Origin: Afipia sp.
GTDB lineage: Bacteria > Pseudomonadota > Alphaproteobacteria > Rhizobiales > Xanthobacteraceae
Assembly: GCA_026400415.1 (NCBI GenBank)
Contig: JAPLPA010000223.1
Coordinates: 2,032 to 15,803 of the forward strand
DNA: 13,772 bases
Direction of reading: 5' to 3'
Part shown: in pieces, positions 6,531 to 13,619 of the stretch
Numbering within the stretch: the stretch's first letter is position 1
How the letters are laid out: the number at the start of each line of letters is the position of its first letter
The notes under the pieces: generated by a model
Told to the model about the DNA's origin: nothing
The model's database searches: none
The model's input: the letters and a program-made list of their open reading frames with translations, nothing else
Program-made: the position numbers and the translations under genes

Positions 6531-6580
6531 GTTTGAATGACCAAATAGATCATGCAGGTATAAAGGATACCAGTTCAAAC
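6531..6580 (+). promoter_or_regulatory. possible promoter and inverted repeats before LivK-type gene
   Basis: TATAAA at 6559-6564 is a good -10 for the LivK-type gene, with TTGAAT at 6533-6538 as a rather distant -35 (20 bases). The box lies within GGTAT (6557-6561) and ATACC (6567-6571), an inverted repeat, and a wider pair, GTTTGAA (6531-6537) and TTCAAAC (6574-6580), encloses both. The long spacing suggests an activator may be needed, but this is weak evidence. Confidence 0.3.
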
Positions 6581-6602
6581 AAGAGATTTCGGGAGAACGG
6601 GA

Positions 6603-7802
6603 ATGAAGTCAAAAGTTCTAGCCGCTGCAGTCGCAGCATTCGGTTTGACGGCGGCGCTGCCTGCGTCGGCGCAGCAGGGCGTGAAGATCGGAATTCTGAA
6701 CGATCAGTCCGGCGTTTATGCTGACTACGGCGGAAAGTGGTCCTATGAAGCCGCCTTGATGGCCGTCGAAGATTTCGGCGGATCGGTGCTCGGCCAGAAG
6801 ATCGAAGTCATCTCCGCCGATCACCAGAACAAACCGGATCTGGGCGTCTCCATCGCGCGCCGCTGGTATGAAGTCGAAAACGTCGACATGATCACCGAGT
6901 TGACGACATCGTCGGTCGCGCTCGCGGTTCACGATCTGTCGAAGCAGATGAAGAAGATCGACATCGTGGTCGGCGCCGCAACGTCGCGCCTGACTGGCGA
7001 CGCCTGCCAGCCATACGGTTTCCATTGGGCCTACGACACGCGCGCACTCGGCGTCGGCACCGGAGGTGCATTGACCGAAGCAGGCGGTAAAACCTGGTTC
7101 TTCATGACGGCGGATTACGCCTTCGGCTACGCGCTGGAAAAAGACACCGGCGATTTCGTCAAGTCGAAGGGCGGCACGGTCGTGGGATCGGTTCGCATCC
7201 CGCTGAACTCGTCGGACTTCTCGTCGTTCCTGTTGCAGGCGCAAAGCTCGAAGGCGCAGGTCATCGGTCTCGCGAATGCGGGTCTCGATACGACAAACTC
7301 GATCAAGCAGGCGGCGGAATTCGGCATCGTCAAGGGCGGACAGAAACTCGCGGGTCTGCTGTTCACGCTGGCTGAAGTCCACGGCCTCGGACTGGAAGCA
7401 GCGCAGGGTTCGGTGCTGACGGAAGGCTATTACTGGGATCGCGACGACAAGTCGCGCAATTTCGGTAACAAGTTCTTCAAGCGCACCGGACGCATGCCGA
7501 ACATGATCCAGGCCGGTACATATTCGGCAACATTGCAGTATCTCAAGGCCGTCAAGGCCGCGGGCACCAAGGAAACCGAAGCAGTTTCCAAGAAGCTGCA
7601 TGAAATGCCGGTTGACGACGACTTCGCGCAGGGCGGCAAGGTGCTTGCGAACGGCCGCATGGTGCATGACCTTTATCTGTTCGAGGTCAAGAAGCCATCC
7701 GAGTCGAAGAAGCCCTGGGATTACTACAAGCAGATCGCTGTGGTTCCCGGCGACAAGGCGTTCTTCACTGTCGCTGAATCGGGCTGCAAGCTCGGTCAGT
7801 AA
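6603..7802 (+). CDS. LivK-type ABC transporter substrate-binding protein
   Basis: A 399-residue periplasmic binding protein of the branched-chain amino acid/amide (Peripla_BP_6, LivK-like) class. The signal peptide covers about residues 1-23 (SKVLAAAVAAFGLTAALP, ASA|QQG). VKIGILNDQSGVYADYGG (residues 27-44) is the standard first strand and ligand loop of the fold, followed by AALMAVEDFGG, a SADHQNKPDLGVSIARRWYE block, and the late GYYWDRDDKSRNF and MIQAGTYSATLQYLKAV segments. GGGAGA lies six bases before the ATG. No LivHMGF permease or ATPase genes are nearby, so it is an orphan binding protein. Related proteins in soil alphaproteobacteria bind amino acids, aromatic acids and other small organics, so the ligand is unassigned. 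It is transcribed divergently from the Bug/TctC operon. Confidence 0.95.
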   Translation: MKSKVLAAAVAAFGLTAALPASAQQGVKIGILNDQSGVYADYGGKWSYEAALMAVEDFGGSVLGQKIEVISADHQNKPDLGVSIARRWYEVENVDMITELTTSSVALAVHDLSKQMKKIDIVVGAATSRLTGDACQPYGFHWAYDTRALGVGTGGALTEAGGKTWFFMTADYAFGYALEKDTGDFVKSKGGTVVGSVRIPLNSSDFSSFLLQAQSSKAQVIGLANAGLDTTNSIKQAAEFGIVKGGQKLAGLLFTLAEVHGLGLEAAQGSVLTEGYYWDRDDKSRNFGNKFFKRTGRMPNMIQAGTYSATLQYLKAVKAAGTKETEAVSKKLHEMPVDDDFAQGGKVLANGRMVHDLYLFEVKKPSESKKPWDYYKQIAVVPGDKAFFTVAESGCKLGQ

Positions 7803-7814
7803 TTCAAGTGACGG

Positions 7815-7844
7815 CGGCCCGGCGATTTCCAGCCGGGCCGTTTT
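7815..7844 (+). terminator. Rho-independent terminator
   Basis: CGGCCCGGC (7815-7823) and GCCGGGCCG (7832-7840) form a perfect 9-bp GC-rich stem with an eight-base loop, followed by TTTT. It lies 12 bases after the stop of the LivK-type gene, separating it from the following gene. Confidence 0.95.
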
Positions 7845-7910
7845 GCTTTGAACGATAAGCAATTTTCCGGCGACTAAAACTTGTAGTGCTTCTGTTCTGA
7901 GAGGCCGACT

Positions 7911-8285
7911 ATGCGCCGTCAGATTTTATTCGTTTTCAGCTCGGTAATAGCCCTCCCTCTATTGGTTGCTCCTGTTTCCGCGCAGGCGCCGCAACAGTCC
8001 GCGAGCACGCCGCTATGCGTGTACGACAGCAAGAACTACAGCGACGGCGCCTATATTTGCGCGCAGAAGTCGATGATGCTGACCTGCCAGACCGATGGTG
8101 CGAAAGCGTCGTGGAAAATCGTGACCGACAAGGACATCAACGACCGCTGCATCGCGCCGATCGTTCGCGCCAATATCACCGAGCCGCGAATTCGCCGCCG
8201 CCACTACATCCGGCCAGTGGCAATCCGCCCCGCCGACCCGAACGCCAAATACTTCAACTTCAACGGCAAGCGATATTGCGAATAA
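7911..8285 (+). CDS. small exported Cys-containing protein
   Basis: A 124-residue protein with a signal peptide (residues 1-24 or so, MRRQILFVFSSVIALPLLVA, VSA|QAP). The mature part holds the pattern LCVYDSKNYSDGAYIC, then LTCQTDG, then W and DRC (Cys36, Cys50, Cys59, Cys80, with Cys123 at the end), suggesting disulfide bonds in the periplasm. The C-terminus is Arg/Pro-rich with KYFNFNGKRYCE. The first block loosely recalls DUF1496-type exported proteins, but I am not sure of that. A GAGAGG sequence lies six bases before the ATG. The preceding terminator means it has its own promoter, and a hairpin terminator is likely just downstream. Function unknown. Confidence 0.8.
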   Translation: MRRQILFVFSSVIALPLLVAPVSAQAPQQSASTPLCVYDSKNYSDGAYICAQKSMMLTCQTDGAKASWKIVTDKDINDRCIAPIVRANITEPRIRRRHYIRPVAIRPADPNAKYFNFNGKRYCE

Positions 8286-8289
8286 GCAT

Positions 8290-8309
8290 AGCTGCGTGAG
8301 CGCAGTTTT
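8290..8309 (+). terminator. probable weak Rho-independent terminator
   Basis: CTGCG (8292-8296) and CGCAG (8301-8305) form a stem with a TGAG loop, extended by G-T and A-T pairs to seven base pairs, followed by a short T-rich run. It lies four bases after the stop of the small exported protein gene. Confidence 0.5.
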
Positions 8310-8378
8310 AGGTTCAGCGCGCCGATTTTCTGCTACAGGGGAACACCATCTCGTCCCACCTGCAGAAGTGAAAACCTG

Positions 8379-9494
8379 ATGTCCGTCCGCATCGTCGATG
8401 TCCGCGAGATCACCAAGCCGATCTCGTCTCCGATCCGCAACGCCTATATCGATTTCACCAAGATGACGACGAGCCTTGTTGCCGTCGTCACCGACGTGAA
8501 ACGCGACGGCAAAACCGTTGTCGGCTACGGCTTCAATTCCAACGGACGTTACGGGCAGGGCGGTCTGATCCGTGAACGCTTCGTGCCGCGCATTCTCGAA
8601 GCAGAACCGAAATCTCTGCTGGATGTGACCGGCAACAACATCGACCCGGACAAGGTCTGGGCCGCGATGATGTCGAACGAAAAACCCGGCGGCCACGGCG
8701 AGCGTTCGGTCGCGGTCGGTACGCTCGACATGGCGGTGTGGGACGCGGTCGCGAAAATCGAGGGCAAGCCGCTGTTTCGGTTGCTCGCGGAACGCCACAA
8801 ACGCGAAGCCAATCCGCGCGTCTTTGTGTATGCGGCCGGCGGTTATTACTACCCCGGCAAGGACAACAGCGCGCTGTGCAAGGAAATGCGCGGCTATCTG
8901 GATCGCGGCTATAATGTCGTGAAAATGAAAATCGGCGGCGCGCCTCTCAAAGAAGATCAAGGGCGCATCGAAGCCGTGCTGAAGGAAATCGGGTCGCAGG
9001 CGCAGCTCGCGGTCGATGCCAATGGGCGCTTCGATCTGGAAACCGCCATCGCTTACGCCAAGATGCTGCGGCAGTACCCGCTGTTCTGGTACGAGGAGAT
9101 CGGCGATCCCTTGGACTTTTCATTGCAGGCCACGATGGCGGATTTCTATCCGGGGCCGATGGCGACTGGTGAAAACCTTTTCAGCCACCAGGATGCGCGC
9201 AATCTCATTCGTCACGGCGGCATGCGGCCGGATCGCGACTGGCTGCAGTTCGATTGCGCGCTGTCGTATGGGCTTTGCGAATATCAGCGCACGCTCGAGG
9301 TTTTGAAAACGCACGGCTGGTCACCGTCGCGTTGCGTGCCGCATGGCGGGCACCAGATGTCGCTAAATATCGCCGCAGGTCTCGGCCTCGGCGGCAATGA
9401 GAGCTACCCGGATTTGTTTCAGCCCTATGGCGGTTTCCCAGATGGCGTGAAAGTCGAGAACGGCCACATCGTGATGCCGGATATGGGCTTCTGA
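8379..9494 (+). CDS. tarD: D-tartrate dehydratase (enolase superfamily), short C-terminus
   Basis: A mandelate racemase/enolase-superfamily enzyme that dehydrates D-tartrate to oxaloacetate in the cytoplasm. It closely matches my recollection of the characterised Bradyrhizobium japonicum enzyme. All assigned active-site residues fall at the same numbers: the KxK motif K182-M-K184, metal ligands Asp213, Glu239 and Glu265, and the catalytic His322 in PHGGHQMSLN. The N-terminal capping domain (NAYIDFTKMT, the 53-61 loop NSNGRYGQG) is also conserved. The protein stops at residue 371 after VMPDMGF, whereas the known enzyme is about 389 residues, so about 18 C-terminal residues seem to be missing. 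No frameshifted remnant is obvious downstream, and the GCG-type gene ends 12 bases after it. The Shine-Dalgarno is weak. Confidence 0.93.
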   Translation: MSVRIVDVREITKPISSPIRNAYIDFTKMTTSLVAVVTDVKRDGKTVVGYGFNSNGRYGQGGLIRERFVPRILEAEPKSLLDVTGNNIDPDKVWAAMMSNEKPGGHGERSVAVGTLDMAVWDAVAKIEGKPLFRLLAERHKREANPRVFVYAAGGYYYPGKDNSALCKEMRGYLDRGYNVVKMKIGGAPLKEDQGRIEAVLKEIGSQAQLAVDANGRFDLETAIAYAKMLRQYPLFWYEEIGDPLDFSLQATMADFYPGPMATGENLFSHQDARNLIRHGGMRPDRDWLQFDCALSYGLCEYQRTLEVLKTHGWSPSRCVPHGGHQMSLNIAAGLGLGGNESYPDLFQPYGGFPDGVKVENGHIVMPDMGF

Positions 9495-9506
9495 TTTGAC
9501 GAAACG

Positions 9507-9752
9507 TTACCTGCCGTTTCCGCGACATCCGCCGCCGGGGCCGATGTGATAGCCGCGCGGACAAGGATGCGCTGCCGGGTCGGCGAAGTTCTTACGGCAT
9601 CCCTCGAAAGGGCCACGATGAAAGCCGGGGCCGCAGCCACCTGCAATCTGGATCGTTTCGGTGGTGACGGTGGATGTTCCGCCAAGCGGCATGGCCAGTG
9701 CGGGCGCGATTGCGGCGCTCACGAAGAATGCAGCAGCGATCAAGGTCTTCAT
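9507..9752 (-). CDS. small exported GCG-type glycine/cysteine-rich protein
   Basis: An 81-residue protein with a signal peptide (MKTLIAAAFFVSAAIAPALA, cleavage near ALA|MPL) and a short mature chain containing GCGPGFHRGPFEGCRKN and CPRGYHIGPGGGCRGN. The GCGPGFHRGPxGGCRxN string is the GCG_CRPN-type motif of small exported alphaproteobacterial proteins. The last residues are KN rather than the usual PN, and a second degenerate copy follows. The start has GGGAGAG about six bases upstream. It follows the 80-aa gene by 20 bases on the same strand, suggesting an operon. Function unknown, possibly envelope or extracellular matrix. Confidence 0.8.
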   Translation of the reverse strand: MKTLIAAAFFVSAAIAPALAMPLGGTSTVTTETIQIAGGCGPGFHRGPFEGCRKNFADPAAHPCPRGYHIGPGGGCRGNGR

Positions 9753-9772
9753 GTTTCTCTCCCGGTTATGAA

Positions 9773-10015
9773 TTAGCCGCCTGCGAACGCAATGCCGGCG
9801 CGAACTTCGCCGATCGCATTGTCGATCAGACCGATTGCCCGTTCACGATGTCCACCCTTGTTCGGGGTCGCCGCCTGAAGCTCGCCGCGCGCGCTCTGAA
9901 GAAACGCGAGCGCTTCGCCCATATGCGGTTGCGCGCCGATGGCGTAGCCGATGCCGACGCTGGTTGCGATAATGCCGCCTAGCAAAGCGATGCGGGCTGA
10001 TGAGGATGTCGTCAT
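9773..10015 (-). CDS. small membrane-anchored or exported protein, 80 aa
   Basis: An 80-residue protein of unknown function. Residues 8-27 form one hydrophobic segment (ARIALLGGIIATSVGIGYAI), either a signal peptide or an N-terminal anchor. The remainder (GEALAFLQSARGELQAATPN, then HRERAIGLIDNAIGEVRAGI) reads as two amphipathic helices. Similar two-helix exported proteins occur in this bacterial group (from memory), with no assigned role. AGAG lies about 10 bases before the ATG. It is the first gene of a likely two-gene unit with the GCG-type protein (20-base gap). Confidence 0.7.
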   Translation of the reverse strand: MTTSSSARIALLGGIIATSVGIGYAIGAQPHMGEALAFLQSARGELQAATPNKGGHRERAIGLIDNAIGEVRAGIAFAGG

Positions 10016-10122
10016 GGGATTTTCTCTGTTTTGAGGAATCGTTTGAGAATCACGGACGAATTTGAAGTGTGGGTCCGCGCGCGACGCTAGTCGCAGGATT
10101 ACGTCGGATTCTTGGACTCCTC

Positions 10123-10162
10123 GGCGCTGAGTTGGCCTCGCGCGGACTGACGGGCGCTGAGT
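10123..10162. repeat. direct repeat, 10 bp at 30-bp period
   Basis: GGCGCTGAGT occurs at 10123-10132 and again at 10153-10162, exactly 30 bases (about three helical turns) apart, in the region upstream of the AraC-type gene. A nearby palindrome GCAATATTGC lies at 10194-10203. The AraC family binds direct repeats, so this may be an autoregulatory site, though chance cannot be ruled out in GC-rich DNA. Confidence 0.35.
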
Positions 10163-10262
10163 GCGGCGAATTGGCGCGACTTCACGGCAATGTGCAATAT
10201 TGCTGCAACGCGACTACACTAGTCTTGCTTCAGATTGAAGTTTGGCTGAGACTGCGATTGCC

Positions 10263-11231
10263 GTGAGCATCATCCGTAAGGTTCTGTCGACCGATCTTCT
10301 GCCGGCGCATTTGAACGACCGCCAGCGCTACATGACGTTCGCCGAATTGTTCGAGCATTTCTCCAATACCGGCGAACTTGATCCTTCGGATGACGTGCCT
10401 TTCAAGGCGTCGATGAATTCCATCGCTATCGGCACCACGCTGATTGGCCGCTGCGACGGCACGTTCAAAAAAGTCCGGCGCGAGAAACGTCAGATTCTAG
10501 CCACTAATGACGACCGCTATTGCCTTGCGCGCAACGCGCAATCTCACGACGCGTGGGTCGTCCATCGCGGCCGGGAGTTTCGGTTGCGTCCTGGAAGCAT
10601 GGCCATTCTCAAGCTGGATGAAACATTTGTTGGCTCAGATAGCTCCAACCATAAGCGTTTCACAAACGTGCATCTGCCGATGCTGGCGCTGAAGGCCATG
10701 GTCAACAACATCGACGATCTTGTGGGTGTGGAATTTGCGTCCGGCGGCGCGTTATCGCTTGCGATGGATTACAGCGAACTCGTTCTCGATAACGATCGCG
10801 TCGCGGACGAGGCGGGTCCGCTCGTCGCGGCGCATCTGCTCGATCTCGTTGCGTTGGGTCTCGGTACGCAAGGTGACAACGCCGAGGTCGCCCGGGGACG
10901 CGGTTTGCGCGAAGTGCGGCTCACGCAAGTGCTCCTGACCCTCAACGAGCGATACGCTGAACCGGATTTCTCGGCACACAGATTGGCGACTGCGACCGGG
11001 CTTTCGGAGCGTTACGTCAACGAGTTGCTCTATGATACGGGTGCAAATTTCAGCACGCGGCTGCTCGAACTTCGCTTACGAAAAGTTGTCGATTTGCTGG
11101 CGCAATCCGATCAGCGAAAAATAAGCGAAATCGCCTTCGCCTGCGGGTTCAACGATCTGTCGTATTTCAACCGCTGCTTCCGCCGCCGCTTCGGGCTCAC
11201 TCCGACTGCAGCCCGCGGGCAAAAACCATAG
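10263..11231 (+). CDS. AraC family transcriptional regulator
   Basis: A DNA-binding regulator of about 322 residues. The N-terminal part (about 1-150: VLSTDLLPAHLNDRQRY, then FRLRPGSMAILKLDETF) looks like the AraC ligand-binding domain of FeaR-type members. The C-terminal third is the double helix-turn-helix: LATATGLSERYVNELLY as first HTH and KISEIAFACGFNDLSYFNR, then FRRRFGLTPTAAR, as the classical AraC signature. An upstream TTG at 10242 (seven codons earlier, no Shine-Dalgarno) is another possible start. I chose the GTG at 10263 because family members tend to begin near IRKVLSTDxLP. It is convergent with the aldo/keto reductase, with seven bases between the stops and no clear terminator. 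The ligand and targets are unknown. Confidence 0.92.
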   Translation: MSIIRKVLSTDLLPAHLNDRQRYMTFAELFEHFSNTGELDPSDDVPFKASMNSIAIGTTLIGRCDGTFKKVRREKRQILATNDDRYCLARNAQSHDAWVVHRGREFRLRPGSMAILKLDETFVGSDSSNHKRFTNVHLPMLALKAMVNNIDDLVGVEFASGGALSLAMDYSELVLDNDRVADEAGPLVAAHLLDLVALGLGTQGDNAEVARGRGLREVRLTQVLLTLNERYAEPDFSAHRLATATGLSERYVNELLYDTGANFSTRLLELRLRKVVDLLAQSDQRKISEIAFACGFNDLSYFNRCFRRRFGLTPTAARGQKP

Positions 11232-11238
11232 CGGACGA

Positions 11239-12264
11239 TCAGGCTGGGACGCGGCCCGTGTGGTGACGCTCCCCCATCCACTGCGGGTATTCTTTCTTCG
11301 GCGCGCTCGCTTTGTCGAGTGCTGCAAGTTCGTCCGCTGAGAGTGTGATGTCGGCGGCTGCCAAATTGTCATTGAGCTGTTCGACGGTCTTGGCACCGAC
11401 GATCACGCTCATGATTGCCTTCTGATGCAACACCCAGGCAATCGCGATGCGAGCGACAGATACTTTATGCGCTTCGGCGATAGGACGCATCGCTTCCACA
11501 ACGTCGAACGCATGCTCCCTGTCGACCGGCGGAAAATCGAAAACGACGCGGCGCGCATCGTTCGGCGTCGCCACGTCACGGCCGAATTTGCCCGAGAGCA
11601 ATCCACCGGCCAGTGGCGACCACACCATGATGCCGAGATTTTCCTCAAGCGCCAGCGGTACAATCTCGCGCTCCAGATCACGGGTCGCAATCGTGTAGTA
11701 AGTCTGCATGGTTTCAAACCGGGCATAGTCATGCTGACGGGAAACGCCGAGAGCCTTCATCGTTCTCCACGCCGGCATGTTGGAGCAACCGATGTAACGG
11801 ACCTTGCCTTGGTGAACGAGATCGTCGAGTGCGCGCAATGTTTCGTCGACTGGCGTTGCGAGATCGGCGCTGTGAATCTGATAAAGATCGATGTGGTCGA
11901 GTTTGAGCCGCTTCAGGCTGGCTTCGACTGCGTCCATGATGTGCCCGCGTGACAAGCCAACAGCGTTCGGCCCCGGACCGGTTCGGACGCGGACTTTCGT
12001 GGCGATAACAACTTCGTCGCGTTTCACTTTGAGGTCGCGCAGGGCCTGACCGAGGATAGTTTCCGAAAGCCCCTCCGAATAGACATCCGCCGTGTCGATG
12101 AAGTTGACGCCTGCCTTCAGCGCCGCATCGAGCAGCGCGTTCGCGCCGGATTGATCGACTTCACCCATTTTCTTCCACATCTCGCCCTGACCGCCGAACG
12201 TCATGGTGCCGAGACAGATTTCGGAGACGAACATGCCGGTGCGGCCGAGCGGACGGTATTTCAT
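11239..12264 (-). CDS. aldo/keto reductase
   Basis: A 341-residue NADPH-dependent oxidoreductase of the aldo/keto reductase superfamily, which reduces aldehydes and ketones. The catalytic tetrad is visible: Asp57 in FIDTADVYS, Tyr62, Lys90 in ATKV and His131 in YQIHSADL. LDHIDLYQIH, KVRYIGCSNMPAW and the cofactor-end motif VIVGAKTVEQLNDNLAA (287-303) follow in the expected order. The frame extends to 12330 but the family start is the ATG at 12264 (MKYRPLGRTGM), with AAAAGG about eight bases before it. It lies downstream of the LysR-type gene on the same strand (95-base gap), which may regulate or be co-transcribed with it. The substrate is unknown. Confidence 0.92.
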   Translation of the reverse strand: MKYRPLGRTGMFVSEICLGTMTFGGQGEMWKKMGEVDQSGANALLDAALKAGVNFIDTADVYSEGLSETILGQALRDLKVKRDEVVIATKVRVRTGPGPNAVGLSRGHIMDAVEASLKRLKLDHIDLYQIHSADLATPVDETLRALDDLVHQGKVRYIGCSNMPAWRTMKALGVSRQHDYARFETMQTYYTIATRDLEREIVPLALEENLGIMVWSPLAGGLLSGKFGRDVATPNDARRVVFDFPPVDREHAFDVVEAMRPIAEAHKVSVARIAIAWVLHQKAIMSVIVGAKTVEQLNDNLAAADITLSADELAALDKASAPKKEYPQWMGERHHTGRVPA

Positions 12265-12293
12265 GGGATGAACCTTTTCGGATTTGGAGCCAA

Positions 12294-12309
12294 CGCTTGT
12301 TATCAAGCG
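12294..12309. promoter_or_regulatory. 6-bp inverted repeat upstream of aldo/keto reductase
   Basis: CGCTTG (12294-12299) and CAAGCG (12304-12309) surround TTAT, about 30 bases before the reductase start on the minus strand. It has no T-run, so it is not a clear terminator for the LysR gene and may be an operator or nothing. Confidence 0.25.
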
Positions 12310-12359
12310 AGCCGCGCGGGGGCAACACACGGTCGATTGATGCGCTGCGGCGTGCTTTG

Positions 12360-13271
12360 CTATCTACGCCGTTTGACGATTTTCTTCATTCGGGACTTCG
12401 AGTCCGGAAGGTCTCTGTTGGTCCGAACGATCGCATCGGCAATGCGATGCATGATGGCAAGCGCATTGCCGAAGACCGTCTCATCATGTTCAAGCGGATA
12501 CACCACATAAGCGGGGAGCGAAAACTCCGGCGCGCCTTCTACGATGTGGAGACGTTTTGCTTCAATATGGGGACGCACGATACGCAGTGGAAAATACCCC
12601 GAGCCTTTATTGTTCAGCACATGCTGCAGACCGAGCCAGCCAATATTGGCCGTCAATGCCGGCCCGCCGAAGTTCGGAAAGAATGTGCTGTGCCGGGTGT
12701 AGAACTCCGGTCCCCAGTCGACATAGACGTAACCCGGCTGCGGCTCGGGCGCGCTTTTCGGGTTTGTCGAGACCATCACCAGCCGCTCGTCGAACAATTG
12801 CTCCACCTTGAGTCCCGGTCGGCTTTGCGGCGTATACATCACACCGATGTCGATGCGTCCTTCGATCAGTCCTTGCATCAGTTCGGGTTCGAGCGCGCTG
12901 TCGGCGCGGATCGAGACATTCGGATTACTCGCTTGCATCAGCGGCAGCCATTGCAGCAGAAATTCTTCCCACAGACCGATGCGACCGCCGATGGTGAGCG
13001 TGCCGCTGAATCCCTTTGGTATTCCGATGTCATGCCGTGCCTGTTCGACGGTGCGCACCAGCGCGGTGGCGTGTTTCTGGAATTGACGACCCGCAGGCGT
13101 CAGTGTCGTCCCCGCTTTGTTGCGGACGAACAGTGTGCATCCGAGCTGATCCTCAAGCGTGTGGATGCGCGTGCTGACGGTCGATTGACTGACGTGGAGC
13201 TTATCGGCGGCGCTTATGAAATTGCCGGCGGCGACAACGGTGAGAAATGTGCGGGCAAGTTCGGTGTCCAT
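12360..13271 (-). CDS. LysR family transcriptional regulator
   Basis: A 303-residue regulator. Residues 1-60 are the winged HTH (MDTELARTFLTVVAAGNFIS, AADKLHVSQSTVSTRIHTLE, LGCTLFVRNKAGTTLTPAG), with the standard S-Q-S-T-V-S recognition helix. From about residue 90 the effector-binding domain follows (FSGTLTIGG, EGRIDIGVMYTPQSRPGL, GPALTANIGWLGLQHVL). A TTG five codons upstream is an unlikely alternative start; the ATG at 13271 has GGAAGG about nine bases before it. Its C-terminus is rich in Lys and Arg (SRMKKIVKRRR). It diverges from a short plus-strand unit at 13410 and is followed by the aldo/keto reductase. Its effector is unknown. Confidence 0.95.
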   Translation of the reverse strand: MDTELARTFLTVVAAGNFISAADKLHVSQSTVSTRIHTLEDQLGCTLFVRNKAGTTLTPAGRQFQKHATALVRTVEQARHDIGIPKGFSGTLTIGGRIGLWEEFLLQWLPLMQASNPNVSIRADSALEPELMQGLIEGRIDIGVMYTPQSRPGLKVEQLFDERLVMVSTNPKSAPEPQPGYVYVDWGPEFYTRHSTFFPNFGGPALTANIGWLGLQHVLNNKGSGYFPLRIVRPHIEAKRLHIVEGAPEFSLPAYVVYPLEHDETVFGNALAIMHRIADAIVRTNRDLPDSKSRMKKIVKRRR

Positions 13272-13306
13272 GGGGCCGCCTTCCAAAGCGCCGTTTGGCT
13301 GAATTC

Positions 13307-13356
13307 CTTTATATCTATAAAGTCGATTTAAAGATGCATAATTTTTCGTTTGTCAA
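13307..13356 (-). promoter_or_regulatory. lysR promoter with overlapping palindrome
   Basis: On the minus strand a perfect TTGACA (-35, positions 13351-13356) is followed after 18 bases by TTTAAA (-10, 13327-13332). CTTTATA (13307-13313), TC, and TATAAAG (13316-13322) form a 16-bp palindrome lying at the expected transcription start. A regulator bound there would block lysR transcription, which fits the negative autoregulation usual for LysR-type genes. The same region lies upstream of the divergent short unit at 13410. Confidence 0.55.
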
Positions 13357-13409
13357 AACTATTATTCAGGGCCACTTTCAATGGAAGGACCTATTGAGAG
13401 GAGTGACCG

Positions 13410-13493
13410 ATGAACACGAAGAAGCAGGTAAGGCTGAGCGCGGCCAGCGTGGCGGCGGCAGTTGCGGCGAGCGGCAGTCCCGCGGGCGCATAA
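13410..13493 (+). CDS. short signal-peptide-like ORF, 27 aa
   Basis: A 27-codon ORF (starts MNTKKQVRLSA, ends GSPAGA). AGGAG at 13399-13403 lies six bases before the ATG, an unusually good Shine-Dalgarno for so short a frame. The peptide has a basic start and an alanine-rich hydrophobic middle, resembling a signal peptide with nothing after it. A strong terminator follows 56 bases after the stop. It may be a leader peptide, a small exported peptide, the mRNA part of a small regulatory RNA, or a truncated exported-protein gene: reading on past the TAA gives about 30 more codons before another stop, ending within the terminator. No family is recognised. Confidence 0.5.
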   Translation: MNTKKQVRLSAASVAAAVAASGSPAGA

Positions 13494-13549
13494 ACAAATC
13501 GGGGCGAGGATTTCGCCCTTCCGATGTTGCGTTTCTACCCAAAGACTTC

Positions 13550-13580
13550 GGCCGACGATCTCGCGATCGCCGGCCTTTTT
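13550..13580 (+). terminator. Rho-independent terminator
   Basis: GGCCG (13550-13554) pairs with CGGCC (13571-13575) and, past one A/C mismatch, CGATC (13556-13560) pairs with the GATCG at 13565-13569, with a four-base loop, followed by TTTTT at 13576-13580. The T-run is on the plus strand, so it ends the short unit beginning before 13410 and not the phaZ transcript. Confidence 0.85.
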
Positions 13581-13619
13581 CTGTGATGATTTCTGCGACG
13601 GAGAGGCTGAGGGTAGCGC

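Noticed and set aside
6618..7862. 414-codon open frame on the minus strand over the LivK-type gene
   Set aside because: It is longer than the real gene but composed of Arg/His/Asp-rich shadow sequence, lacks a family match, and covers a strong plus-strand gene with signal peptide, Shine-Dalgarno and terminator.
8013..8960. 315-codon minus-strand frame over the exported Cys protein and tarD
   Set aside because: It spans two strong plus-strand genes and an intergenic terminator and reads as low-complexity shadow sequence.
12297..13331. 344-codon plus-strand frame over the LysR gene
   Set aside because: Antisense to a complete LysR gene with clear HTH; composition is shadow-like and there is no Shine-Dalgarno or family match.
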